The translations under genes and the position numbers were made by a program. Of a stretch of 64,000 nt of DNA, positions 8,093-16,383 are shown in pieces. The notes below the pieces were generated by a model. The model was given only the letters and a program-made list of their open reading frames with translations, did not search any database and was not told the DNA's origin. Source of the DNA: Sphingomonas phyllosphaerae 5.2 (GTDB lineage Bacteria; Pseudomonadota; Alphaproteobacteria; Sphingomonadales; Sphingomonadaceae); contig NZ_ATTI01000001.1 of NCBI RefSeq assembly GCF_000419605.1, positions 2,638,501 through 2,702,500 of the forward strand. The letters run 5' to 3'. Numbering within the stretch: the stretch's first letter is position 1; every line of letters starts with the position of its first letter.

Positions 8093-9198
8093 GGTTCGTG
8101 TATTTCACCCACAGCCTCGCCTCGTGCTGGAACCACGGCAACGCGCACTTCCTGCGCGGCGTGCTGTCCGAACTGATCGGGCGCGGCCACGACGTGCGGG
8201 TCTACGAGCCCGCGAACGCGTGGAGCCTGCAGAACCTCCTGTCCGACAATGGCGAGGCAGGATTGGACGCCTACAGGACGGCCTACCCCGAGCTGTCCTC
8301 GCGAACATTTGGCCCCGGTGCCGACCTGACCGAACTGGTCGACGGCGCCGACGTCGTGATCGTCCACGAATGGAACGCGCACGATCTGGTCGCCGACCTT
8401 GGCAAGCTCCGCCGGCAAGGCGCGCCCTACACGTTGTTTTTCCACGATACCCACCATCGCGCCGTCAGCGCGCCCGAAGAGATGCGCGCCTACGACCTTG
8501 ACGGCTATGACGGCGTGCTCGCGTTCGGCGAGACGCTTTCGCGCGTCTACCGCGACTGGGGCTGGGGCGATCGCGTGTGGACCTGGCACGAAGCCGCCGA
8601 CACCCGCCGCTTTTTCCCGGTGGAGGGCGACCGCGAAGGGCTGGTCTGGATCGGCAACTGGGGCGACGGCGAACGCACCGCCGAAATCGAGGATTATCTC
8701 CTCGCCCCTGCCCGCGACGCCAGCCTGTCACTCGATATCTATGGCGTCCGTTATCCCGATGAAGCCAAAGCGATGCTCGCCGGTTACGGCGCACGCTATC
8801 ACGGCTGGGCACCCAACGCGGCGGCGCCGGCGATCTTTGCGAACGCACTCGCCACCGTCCACGTCCCGCGCCGATATTACACGACGATCCTGCCCGGCAT
8901 TCCCACGATCCGCGTGTTCGAGGCGCTTGCCTGCGGGCTCCCCCTCGCTTCCGCGCCATGGGACGATGCCGAGCATCTCTTCCGTCCCGGCACAGACTTC
9001 CTCTTCGCACGGTCGCCTACGGAAATGACCAGCGTCCTCAACGACCTGCGCCACGACCCGTCCTTGCGGGCCTCGCTCGCCGCTGCCGGCCTGGAAACCA
9101 TTCGCGCGCGCCACACCTGTGCGCACCGCGTCGACGAGCTGCTGGCGATCCTCGCCACGCTCGACACCCACTCGCATCCACGGAGCATGCCAGCGTGA
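8089..9198 (+). CDS. Glycosyltransferase, CgeB-like (first of three)
   Basis: This 369-residue protein begins at an ATG overlapping the GT4 stop by four nucleotides. The N-terminal region (FTHSLASCWNHGNAHFLRGVLSEL) and the C-terminal IRVFEALACGLPLASAPW motif near residue 275 match GT-B glycosyltransferases of the CgeB/Glyco_trans_1_2 type. It shares a common opening pattern (a loop with S/W-x-H/N-G-x-A) with the next two genes, so the three look like an in-place gene expansion. It should add one sugar in the cytoplasm; donor and acceptor are unknown. Confidence 0.8.
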   Translation: MRFVYFTHSLASCWNHGNAHFLRGVLSELIGRGHDVRVYEPANAWSLQNLLSDNGEAGLDAYRTAYPELSSRTFGPGADLTELVDGADVVIVHEWNAHDLVADLGKLRRQGAPYTLFFHDTHHRAVSAPEEMRAYDLDGYDGVLAFGETLSRVYRDWGWGDRVWTWHEAADTRRFFPVEGDREGLVWIGNWGDGERTAEIEDYLLAPARDASLSLDIYGVRYPDEAKAMLAGYGARYHGWAPNAAAPAIFANALATVHVPRRYYTTILPGIPTIRVFEALACGLPLASAPWDDAEHLFRPGTDFLFARSPTEMTSVLNDLRHDPSLRASLAAAGLETIRARHTCAHRVDELLAILATLDTHSHPRSMPA

Positions 9199-10283
9199 AG
9201 ATCGCCTTCTACGGATCCAGCCTGCTGTCATCGTACTGGAATGGTGCTGCGACCTATTACCGCGGTATCCTGCGCGCGCTCGGCGAGCGCGGCTATGACA
9301 TCACCTTCTACGAACCCGACGCCTTCGAACGGCAGCAGCATCGCGACATCGATCCGCCCGCTTATGCCAAGGTCGTCGTCTATCCCGCGACGCACGACGC
9401 CTTGAACGATGTGCTGGCGGAGGCGGCGAAGGCCGATATCGTCGTAAAGGCGAACGGCGTCGGTGTCTTCGATCGCGAGTTGCTCGATGGCATCATCGCG
9501 CATGCGCGCCCTGACGCGCTGAAGATCTTCTGGGATGTCGACGCCGCCGCCACGCTCGACGAAATGCGCGCCGATCCCGATCATCCCGTGCGCGCCGCAC
9601 TCCCGCATCTCGACATGGTGCTCACCTATGGCGGCGGCGATCCCGTCGTCGATGCGTATCGCGCGTTCGGCGCCGCGGAATGCGTGCCGGTCTACAATGC
9701 CCTGGACCCGCAGACCCACCACCCCGTGCCGGCCGACGATCGCTTCGCCTGCGACCTTGCCTTCCTCGGCAATCGCCTTCCCGACCGCGAGGCGCGCGTC
9801 GAGGAGTTCTTCCTCCGCCCGGCCGCGCTGCTACCCGGACAACGCTTTTTGATCGGGGGCAACGGCTGGGACTCCAAGGCGATGCCGGAGAATGTGCGCC
9901 ACCGTGGCCATGTCTTCACTGCCGAGCACAACGCCTTCAACTGCACGCCCCGCGCCGTCCTCAACGTCGCGCGCGATTCGATGGCGCACATCGGCTTCTC
10001 CCCCGCCACCCGCGTGTTCGAGGCGGCCGGCGCCGCCGCCTGCCTCATCACCGACGCATGGGAAGGGATCGAGCTGTTCCTCACCCCCGACCATGAAGTG
10101 TTGGTCGCGCGCGATGGGCAGGATGTCGCCGACCATCTCGCCGCCCTCACCAGCGACCGTGCGCAGGCGATCGGCAAGGCCGCGCTGAAGCGCGTGCTCG
10201 CCGAGCACACCTACGATCTGCGCGGCGCGCAGGTCGACACGCTCTTCAAGGCGCACGCCGCCCGTCAGCGCGAGGCGGCGTGA
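9195..10283 (+). CDS. Glycosyltransferase, CgeB-like (second of three)
   Basis: A GTG start overlapping the previous stop gives 362 residues. The opening GSSLLSSYWNGAATYYRGILRAL parallels the neighbouring genes. The donor-site region FSPATRVFEAAGAAACLITDAW lies near residues 270-291, followed by a variable C-terminal helix. The family is GT-B, CgeB-like. The alanine-rich AAGAAACLI segment replaces the more usual ACG. No signal peptide or membrane segment is visible. Confidence 0.8.
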   Translation: MKIAFYGSSLLSSYWNGAATYYRGILRALGERGYDITFYEPDAFERQQHRDIDPPAYAKVVVYPATHDALNDVLAEAAKADIVVKANGVGVFDRELLDGIIAHARPDALKIFWDVDAAATLDEMRADPDHPVRAALPHLDMVLTYGGGDPVVDAYRAFGAAECVPVYNALDPQTHHPVPADDRFACDLAFLGNRLPDREARVEEFFLRPAALLPGQRFLIGGNGWDSKAMPENVRHRGHVFTAEHNAFNCTPRAVLNVARDSMAHIGFSPATRVFEAAGAAACLITDAWEGIELFLTPDHEVLVARDGQDVADHLAALTSDRAQAIGKAALKRVLAEHTYDLRGAQVDTLFKAHAARQREAA

Positions 10284-11377
10284 TGAAGCTCGTCGTCCTC
10301 GGTCTCTCGCTCAGCTCCAGCTGGGGCAATGGCCACGCCACCACGTTCCGTGCGCTGCTTCGCGCCTTTGCCGCACGCGGCCACGACGTGCTGTTCCTCG
10401 AACGTGACATGCCCTGGTACGCCGCACACCGCGACGAGCCGGATCCCGATTATTGCCGTCTCGCGCTCTACGACAGCCTCGCCGCACTCGCGGAGTGGCG
10501 GACCGAGATCGAGCAGGCCGATGCGGTGATGGTCGGCTCCTACGTCCCGGACGGCGTCGATGTCGCGCGGACCGTGCAGGCGTGGGCGCGCGGCACCACC
10601 GCCTTCTACGACATCGACACCCCCGTCACGCTCGCGAAGCTGGCGCGCGGCGCGTGCGACTATGTCTCGCCCGAGGTGATCCCCGGCTATGACGTCTATT
10701 GCTCGTTCACCGGCGGGCCGACGTTGCGGTTGATCGAGGAGCGGTATGCCGCCCCCGCCGCGCGTGCACTCTATTGCTCGGTCGATGCTGATCGCTACCG
10801 CCCGACCGGCGCGGCGAAGCGCTGGGACCTCTCGTATCTCGGCACCTACAGCGACGATCGCCAGCCGACCCTCGAACGCCTGTTGATCGAGCCGGCACGT
10901 CGCCGTCCCGACAAGCGCTTCGTCGTCGCCGGCCCGCAATACCCCGCCACGATCGACTGGCCTGCCAATGTCGAGCGGATCGAGCACCTCGGCCCGGCCG
11001 ACCACGCCGACTTCTACTCGGCTAGCCGCGCCACGCTCAACGTCACCCGCGCCGACATGATCGCGGCAGGCTGGTCGCCCTCGGTGCGCCTTTTCGAGGC
11101 GACGGCGTGCGGTACGCCGATCGTGTCGGATCGCTGGCCCGGCATCGACGAACTGCTCGTGCCCGACCGCGAAATCCTGCTTGCCGACACCGCCGACGAT
11201 GTCGCGGCGGCGCTCGCCCGCCCCGATCTCGATGCGATCGGGGCTGCCGGACGCGTGCGCGTGCTCGCCGAGCACACGTCGCACCATCGCGCCGCCGAAC
11301 TCGAAGCTCACCTCAACGAAGCCGCATCCGCGCGGAGCGTCGACGCCAGAACGCCTCTCGCAACGTCACCAGTGTGA
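10283..11377 (+). CDS. Glycosyltransferase, CgeB-like (third of three)
   Basis: The ATG shares one base with the upstream stop (TGATG); a GTG three bases earlier is an alternative. The 364-residue protein opens with LGLSLSSSWGNGHATTFRAL, like its two neighbours. It has a DIDTPVTL segment near residue 113 and the donor-binding motif SVRLFEATACGTPIVSDRW near residues 269-287. It closes the operon. No terminator-like hairpin is obvious before csbD, which has its own promoter. Confidence 0.8.
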   Translation: MKLVVLGLSLSSSWGNGHATTFRALLRAFAARGHDVLFLERDMPWYAAHRDEPDPDYCRLALYDSLAALAEWRTEIEQADAVMVGSYVPDGVDVARTVQAWARGTTAFYDIDTPVTLAKLARGACDYVSPEVIPGYDVYCSFTGGPTLRLIEERYAAPAARALYCSVDADRYRPTGAAKRWDLSYLGTYSDDRQPTLERLLIEPARRRPDKRFVVAGPQYPATIDWPANVERIEHLGPADHADFYSASRATLNVTRADMIAAGWSPSVRLFEATACGTPIVSDRWPGIDELLVPDREILLADTADDVAAALARPDLDAIGAAGRVRVLAEHTSHHRAAELEAHLNEAASARSVDARTPLATSPV

Positions 11378-11520
11378 CGCGAAAGGGCGCGTTACCGGTC
11401 CAGAGCGCGCCCGATCACGCCCCGTATCGCCACGCCGGCGTGAGCCGAGGCCGCGCTTCTCCTGATCCATACGCCAAGCCACGACGCCAAGCCCGCAAAG
11501 CCGAACCGGCCACCCGCCGG

Positions 11521-11545
11521 GGAACGAAGCGCCACGCGCCCGGTT
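11521..11545 (+). promoter_or_regulatory. EcfG-type promoter of csbD
   Basis: GGAAC at 11521-11525 and GTT at 11543-11545 are separated by 17 nt. Transcription would start near 11552 and give a leader of roughly 58 nt. CsbD-like proteins are classical general-stress products, which supports the assignment. Confidence 0.7.
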
Positions 11546-11609
11546 GTGCACCGCGAACGCGCGTCGGGGCTGGCCTGCCGCGCAGCCTGACCCGCAAAGG
11601 AGACTTGCG

Positions 11610-11894
11610 ATGAACACCGACACGCTGACGGGCTCGACCACCGATCTGGGCGGGAAGCTGAAGGACGGCCTGGGCAAGGCGCTCAGCGACGATTCGCTGC
11701 GTGCAGAGGGCAAGGCCGACCAGGCGCAAGGGACCGCGCAGAAGACCTATGGCGAGGCGAAGGATGCCGTCGAGAGCAGCATCCGTCCGGTCATCGATTA
11801 TGCGCGCCAGTTCATGCGCGAGCGTCCGTTCGCCGCGGCCGCGGTCGGCGGCGTGCTCGGCATCGCGATCCTGAACACCCTGCGCGGCAAGTAA
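11610..11894 (+). CDS. CsbD family stress protein with C-terminal membrane segment
   Basis: The ATG follows a strong AAAGGAGA site and gives 94 residues. The N-terminal half (DLGGKLKDGLGKALSDDSLRAEGKADQAQG) is the CsbD repeat-like helix rich in Gly, Lys and Gln. The C-terminal part (FAAAAVGGVLGIAIL, residues about 72-87) is a glycine-rich membrane helix like that of ElaB/YqjD proteins, so the protein is probably anchored in the inner membrane. Family members rise in general stress and stationary phase. An EcfG-like promoter lies upstream and a strong hairpin follows. Confidence 0.85.
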   Translation: MNTDTLTGSTTDLGGKLKDGLGKALSDDSLRAEGKADQAQGTAQKTYGEAKDAVESSIRPVIDYARQFMRERPFAAAAVGGVLGIAILNTLRGK

Positions 11895-11907
11895 GCCTGA
11901 CGCATAC

Positions 11908-11940
11908 GGGCGGGCGTACCATCCGGTACGCCCGCCTTAT
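11908..11940. terminator. Bidirectional hairpin terminator between csbD and the response regulator
   Basis: The arms GGCGGGCGTACC (11909-11920) and GGTACGCCCGCC (11925-11936) form a perfect 12-bp stem with loop ATCC, followed on the plus strand by TTATT. The two flanking genes converge, so it can serve both. Confidence 0.7.
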
Positions 11941-11953
11941 TCATGTCAGCGGA

Positions 11954-12337
11954 TCAGGCCGCGTCCCGCCGCTCCGCACAACGCTTCAGCGCGCTGGCCA
12001 GCGTATCGGGTGCGCTCGGTTTCGGACAGACCGTCGCGCTGGGATAGCGCTGTCGCAATGCCGCATCGTCGGCATGGCCCGAGTGGAACAGCAACGGCAC
12101 GCCCGCCGCCTGCAACCGGTCCGCCGCCGCGAACACCGTGCCGTCGGCGAGGCGAACGTCCAGCACGGCCACCGCGAACCGCCCGTTGCACCGGTCTATC
12201 TCCGCCTGCGCCTCGACGATCGTCGCGCATGGCCCCACGACATGGAAGCCCGCCTCCTCGATCGTCTCCTGCAGATCGAGCGCGATGAACAGCTCGTCCT
12301 CCACCAGCAGCACGTCGTCGGTCGGGAGGTCAGTCAC
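11954..12337 (-). CDS. Single-domain response regulator
   Basis: The 127-residue protein is only a receiver domain. It has the acidic pair in LLVEDEL (residues 10-16), the phospho-acceptor Asp in VAVLDVRLADG near residue 58, a conserved Thr/Ser position (LLFHSGHAD) and the Lys in VCPKPSAP near residue 104. The chosen GTG start overlaps the kinase stop by eight nucleotides (GTGACTGA); another GTG lies four codons upstream. No output domain is present, so it probably passes phosphate on or regulates by protein contact. It is the last gene of a LOV-kinase-regulator operon. Confidence 0.85.
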   Translation of the reverse strand: MTDLPTDDVLLVEDELFIALDLQETIEEAGFHVVGPCATIVEAQAEIDRCNGRFAVAVLDVRLADGTVFAAADRLQAAGVPLLFHSGHADDAALRQRYPSATVCPKPSAPDTLASALKRCAERRDAA

Positions 12338-15300
12338 GGGCAAGCACACTCGCAGGCAGTTTCATACGCAGGCGGAACGATCGTCCCGCCGCCTCGCTCC
12401 GTACCTCGCCACGCAATTGTCGCACGCTCGTCTCCACCAATAGCGAACCGAAGCCGCGCGGCGTGTCCGCCGCGTCATGCTCGCCGTTCCCGCACTCGTC
12501 CCATATCAATTCCAGCCCGTCGCCTTCGTACGTCCAGCTGACCGACAGCCCGACGTCGGCGTGCGCCCCCGCATCGCCGTCCAGCGCGCCGTATTTCACC
12601 GAATTGGTCGCCCATTCGTGCAGCACCAGCGCCAGCGACGACAGGCAGTTGCGATCCAGCGCCACCATCGGCCCCTCGACGGCGATCCGCGAATGGTCGC
12701 GGTACGGCGCCAGCGTCATCTCGACGAGTTCGGCCAGGCCGATCGCTTGCGGCTGCCCGGCCGGCGCGGCCAGCGAGTGCGCAGAACCGAGCGCCGCGAT
12801 ACGATGCCGCAGGTCGTTGGCGAAGGCCCGCACGTCGCTCTGGCTGCGCGCCGCGACCGTGATCATCCCGGCGATCACCGCGAACAGGTTCTTCACGCGG
12901 TGGTTCATTTCGCGCAGCATCAGGTCGCGCGTCTCGGCCAGCGCATATTCGGCGGTCACGTCGATCGACACGCCCACCAGTCGCGGCGGGTTACTACCCG
13001 CCACGACACGGCCAAAGCCCTTGACCCAGCGCAGATCGCCGTGCGTGGTGCGCACCCGGAACGTCGCCTCGTAATCGCCGTTTCGCTCCACGGCGCGGCG
13101 CAGCGCAGCTTCGACCGCCGCGCGGTCCTCCGGCTCGATCCGCTCCAGCAACGCGTCGATCCGCGTCGTGTCGGCATCCGGAACGTCGAACAATTGCTGC
13201 TCGACCGCGTCGATCACCGTCTCACCGGTTTCCGGGCAATATTCCCACACCCCGATCCCGGCCGCCTTGATCGCAAGGTCCAGCCGCTCGCGCTCCGACG
13301 CCAGCTGGCGCTCCAGCGCCAACGCCTCGGTGATATCGGTCAGCACCAGCGACGCGCCGTCGATCGCGCCGCTCTGCGTCCGGTACGGCAGCACGCGCAG
13401 CGACAGCACGCGCGTGCCGTCGGCGGTGTTCACGCGGCGCTGCGTCACGGGCGCGCCACCGGCGACCGCGCGCGCGTCGTCGAGATACTCGGTTCCACGC
13501 AGCCGGCTCGCGACGTCGCTCAGCAGCCGCCCGCGGTCGCCGGGTTGCAGCGGGAAGATCGAGGTGGCGGCGGCGGTGTAGCTGCGCACGCGCAGCGCCC
13601 CGTCCAGCACCACCACGGCCAGTTCGGTCGATTGATAGAAGTTGCGAAGGTCCGAGTTGGCGACGGTCAGTTGCTCGACCTTGCCCTTCAACTCGTCGTT
13701 GACGGTCGACAGCTCCTCGTTGGTCGACTGCAACTCCTCGTTCATCGACATCATCTCTTCGTTGGAGCTCTTCAGCTCCTCGTTCGCGGTCTCCAGTTCC
13801 TCGATCGCCGAGCGGAGGCGATGGCGGGTCTGGCGCAGCTCGTCCTCGATCGCCTCCAGATGGTCGTCATGGGCGGTCAGGTCCTGCAGCTCGCCCTGCT
13901 CGGCGGGGCGGAACGGTCCAGAGTCGCGGAACACGAACAGCAGGCTGCGATCGCCCAGCGGGTCGCAGATCACCTCGACCGGCTGGATGCCGAAGTCGGT
14001 CTCCACCGCCACGTCGCGCGCCACCACGCGCCGTCGCTCGTCGCGCGCCTGCCGCAGCAGCGGGCCGATGACCGCGCGCAATCCGGGCCGCGCCAGGTTC
14101 ACCGCGCTGCTGCCGCCCGTGCGCGTCACCGGAAACTCGAAATAGCGGCTCAGCTTGCCATAGGCCGACACGATTCCGCCATCCTGGTCGACGATCAGGC
14201 TGGCCGGCGCATAACGCTCGACGATCCGTCGGATTGCGACATTCTCGCGCGATACGGCCGGCATTTCGGCACGGCCGTCGCGCTCGCGCCGCGAGACGAC
14301 GGGCACGCCGTTGCCCGGCAGGTCGATCGGATAGGTCGTCGGCCCTGGCGCCCGTTCGAACAGCCGTGCATGCTGGTCGACCGGCGGAAACAATTGTTCG
14401 AACCGCCCGACGCTCTCCGATGGTCCCAGGAACAGGTAACCGCCCGGCTTCAGCGCATAATGGAACAGCGGCAGCACCGCTTGCTGCAAGCGGTCGTCGA
14501 AATAGATCAACAGGTTGCGGCAAGACACCAGATCGATCCGGGAAAAAGGCGGATCCTTCACCAGGCTGTGGCTGGAAAAGCGGATCATGTCGCGGATCGC
14601 GGCCGCGATCGTGAAGCGATCGGCATGCGGCACCGCGTAACGCTCGCGCAGCGCCGGCGGCAGGTCGGCGAGCGCCGCGGCCGGATAGCTGCCCTCGCGC
14701 GCGATCGCCAGCATCTGCTCGTCGATGTCGGTCGCGAAGATCTGTACCGCCAGCGGTTCGCCGGACTCGCGCGCCGCCTCCGCGAACAGCATAGCGATCG
14801 TATAGGCTTCCTCGCCGCTCGAGCAGCCCGGCACCCAGATGCGCAGGTCCTCGTCCGCCGTGCGATCACGCAGCAACGGCGCGACCACGCGCGTGCGCAA
14901 CACCTCGAACGCCTCGGCATCACGGAAGAATCGGGTGACGTTGATGAGCAGGTCGCGGAACAGTGCCTCGCACTCGTCGGCGTCGTTGCGGATCCGCGTC
15001 AGATACGCGCGCCCGGTCTCGATCCCGAGCACGTGCATCCGTCGCTCGACGCGGCGCACCAGCGTCGAACGCTTGTAGCCCGAGAAGTCGTGGCCGATCG
15101 CATTGCGCAGCACGCGGCACAGCTCGTCGACATGTTCGACGACGACACCGGCCTCCGCGGCTCCCGAACCTTGCGCACGGTCGCGGTCGCGACGGCGGAA
15201 AAAGCCTTGCAGGCAGGCCAGGATCTCGCCCGCCGGCTTCACGAAGTCGATCAGCCCGGTCCCCACCGCCGACAGCGGCATCCCGTCGTAGCGCGCGCTT

Positions 15301-15806
15301 TCCGGCTGCTGGACGATGCCGACGCCGCCATGCTCCTTGATGGCGCGCAGCCCGGTCGTCCCGTCGGCGCCGGTGCCCGACAGGATCACGCACGCCGCAT
15401 TCGCCTGCTGGTCGCCGGCCAGCGACAGGAAGAAGTCGTCGATCGGGCGACGCAGCCCGCGCGGCTGCTGGAAATCGGTCAGCTCCAGCACGCCGCCATT
15501 GATCGCCAGCCCGCGCCCCGGGGGAATGATATAGACGGTGTCCGCCGCGATCCTTTCGCCGCCGGCGCATTGCAGCACGTCCAGCGTTGTGTGGCGATCG
15601 AGCAGTTCCGCCAGCATGCTTTCGTGGTGCGGGTCCAGGTGCTGGACGACGACGAATGCCAGCCCGGTCGGCATCTGCGCCGGCCCGAGCATCTCGCGCA
15701 ATGCCTCCAGCCCACCCGCCGATGCGCCGATCCCGACCACCGGCACGACCGGCGCGGTGGCGTCCGCGAAGGCCGCCGCGATATCCGGCGTGACGCCGCT
15801 ATGCAT
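12330..15806 (-). CDS. CheB/CheR-PAS-HWE hybrid sensor histidine kinase
   Basis: At 1158 residues this is a multi-domain signalling protein. A CheB methylesterase domain comes first (Ser in GIGASAGG near 28, His in VVVQHLDPHH near 55, Asp in SGTGADG near 145). A CheR methyltransferase domain follows (PGCSSGEEAYTIAM near 325 and NLLIYFD near 430). Next come a PAS-like region, a long coiled coil of repeated NEEL units (about 665-720) and two PAS/PAS_3 domains. The kinase is HisKA_2/HWE type: phospho-acceptor His in LREMNHRVKNLFA near 965, EWATNSVKYGAL near 1064 and WDE near 1104. No membrane segment is seen. All esterase and methyltransferase catalytic residues appear intact. It overlaps both neighbours by 8 nt. 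Confidence 0.9.
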   Translation of the reverse strand: MHSGVTPDIAAAFADATAPVVPVVGIGASAGGLEALREMLGPAQMPTGLAFVVVQHLDPHHESMLAELLDRHTTLDVLQCAGGERIAADTVYIIPPGRGLAINGGVLELTDFQQPRGLRRPIDDFFLSLAGDQQANAACVILSGTGADGTTGLRAIKEHGGVGIVQQPESARYDGMPLSAVGTGLIDFVKPAGEILACLQGFFRRRDRDRAQGSGAAEAGVVVEHVDELCRVLRNAIGHDFSGYKRSTLVRRVERRMHVLGIETGRAYLTRIRNDADECEALFRDLLINVTRFFRDAEAFEVLRTRVVAPLLRDRTADEDLRIWVPGCSSGEEAYTIAMLFAEAARESGEPLAVQIFATDIDEQMLAIAREGSYPAAALADLPPALRERYAVPHADRFTIAAAIRDMIRFSSHSLVKDPPFSRIDLVSCRNLLIYFDDRLQQAVLPLFHYALKPGGYLFLGPSESVGRFEQLFPPVDQHARLFERAPGPTTYPIDLPGNGVPVVSRRERDGRAEMPAVSRENVAIRRIVERYAPASLIVDQDGGIVSAYGKLSRYFEFPVTRTGGSSAVNLARPGLRAVIGPLLRQARDERRRVVARDVAVETDFGIQPVEVICDPLGDRSLLFVFRDSGPFRPAEQGELQDLTAHDDHLEAIEDELRQTRHRLRSAIEELETANEELKSSNEEMMSMNEELQSTNEELSTVNDELKGKVEQLTVANSDLRNFYQSTELAVVVLDGALRVRSYTAAATSIFPLQPGDRGRLLSDVASRLRGTEYLDDARAVAGGAPVTQRRVNTADGTRVLSLRVLPYRTQSGAIDGASLVLTDITEALALERQLASERERLDLAIKAAGIGVWEYCPETGETVIDAVEQQLFDVPDADTTRIDALLERIEPEDRAAVEAALRRAVERNGDYEATFRVRTTHGDLRWVKGFGRVVAGSNPPRLVGVSIDVTAEYALAETRDLMLREMNHRVKNLFAVIAGMITVAARSQSDVRAFANDLRHRIAALGSAHSLAAPAGQPQAIGLAELVEMTLAPYRDHSRIAVEGPMVALDRNCLSSLALVLHEWATNSVKYGALDGDAGAHADVGLSVSWTYEGDGLELIWDECGNGEHDAADTPRGFGSLLVETSVRQLRGEVRSEAAGRSFRLRMKLPASVLARD

Positions 15807-16383
15807 CGCCGCCCGCCTCCAGGTTGGCGAGCATCATCTTGGCCTGCGCGATCGTCGCCGCGCTGGTCGCGATCGTCAGCAACGTGCCCTCGACCACCAC
15901 GCCCGCATCGCTCGCCAGCGGCGCCAGCCGCGCCAGCGTGCTTCCCAGCTGCGCCTCGTATTCCGACAGCATGTCGGGCTGCGACCGGCTGACATCGAAC
16001 TGCGACGCGAAGAAATAGCGCGTCGCCCCGTCGATCGCGCGCAACCGCGACATGTAGAGCAGGTTTACGAACGGCGTGCCGTCCTTGCGGAAATTGATGA
16101 TCGCGGTGCGGACGCTCGCCTGGCGCGGCTCCGCCAGGAACTCACGCAGCCGCGCGCGCGGCTCATCGTTGGCGGCATCGCGCTGCAACATGCGGCAATT
16201 GCGCCCGACGACGTCGTCCGGCGAATAACCCGTCAGCGCGCAGAAGGAGTCGTTGACCATCAACAGGTGATGATCGTCGGTGGCGGTCGCCACCGCCAGC
16301 GCGACGCGCGATTTGCTCAGATAGTCCACCAGCGTTCGCGGCAGTTCCGGAGTCACCCACATTCCGATCTCGACCAAGTCCAC
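15799..16383 (-). CDS. Stand-alone LOV-domain photosensor protein
   Basis: The protein (194 residues from GTG at 16383; an ATG at 16362 gives 187) carries one PAS domain with the flavin-binding LOV signature GRNCRMLQR, where the Cys forms the light-driven FMN adduct. NFRKDGTPFVNLLYMS and the Gln in YFFASQFDVS also fit the LOV core. The last 60 residues are helical and have no recognisable output domain. It therefore probably senses blue light and signals through contact with the CheB/CheR-HWE kinase encoded directly downstream with an 8-nt overlap. The Phe of the usual NCRFLQ is Met here. The start is uncertain. Confidence 0.8.
   Translation of the reverse strand: MDLVEIGMWVTPELPRTLVDYLSKSRVALAVATATDDHHLLMVNDSFCALTGYSPDDVVGRNCRMLQRDAANDEPRARLREFLAEPRQASVRTAIINFRKDGTPFVNLLYMSRLRAIDGATRYFFASQFDVSRSQPDMLSEYEAQLGSTLARLAPLASDAGVVVEGTLLTIATSAATIAQAKMMLANLEAGGDA

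Noticed and set aside
12477..15992. 1171-residue plus-strand open frame across the kinase gene
   Set aside because: It is antisense to a fully motif-supported hybrid kinase; its Arg/His/Gln-rich product is typical of shadow frames in high-GC DNA.
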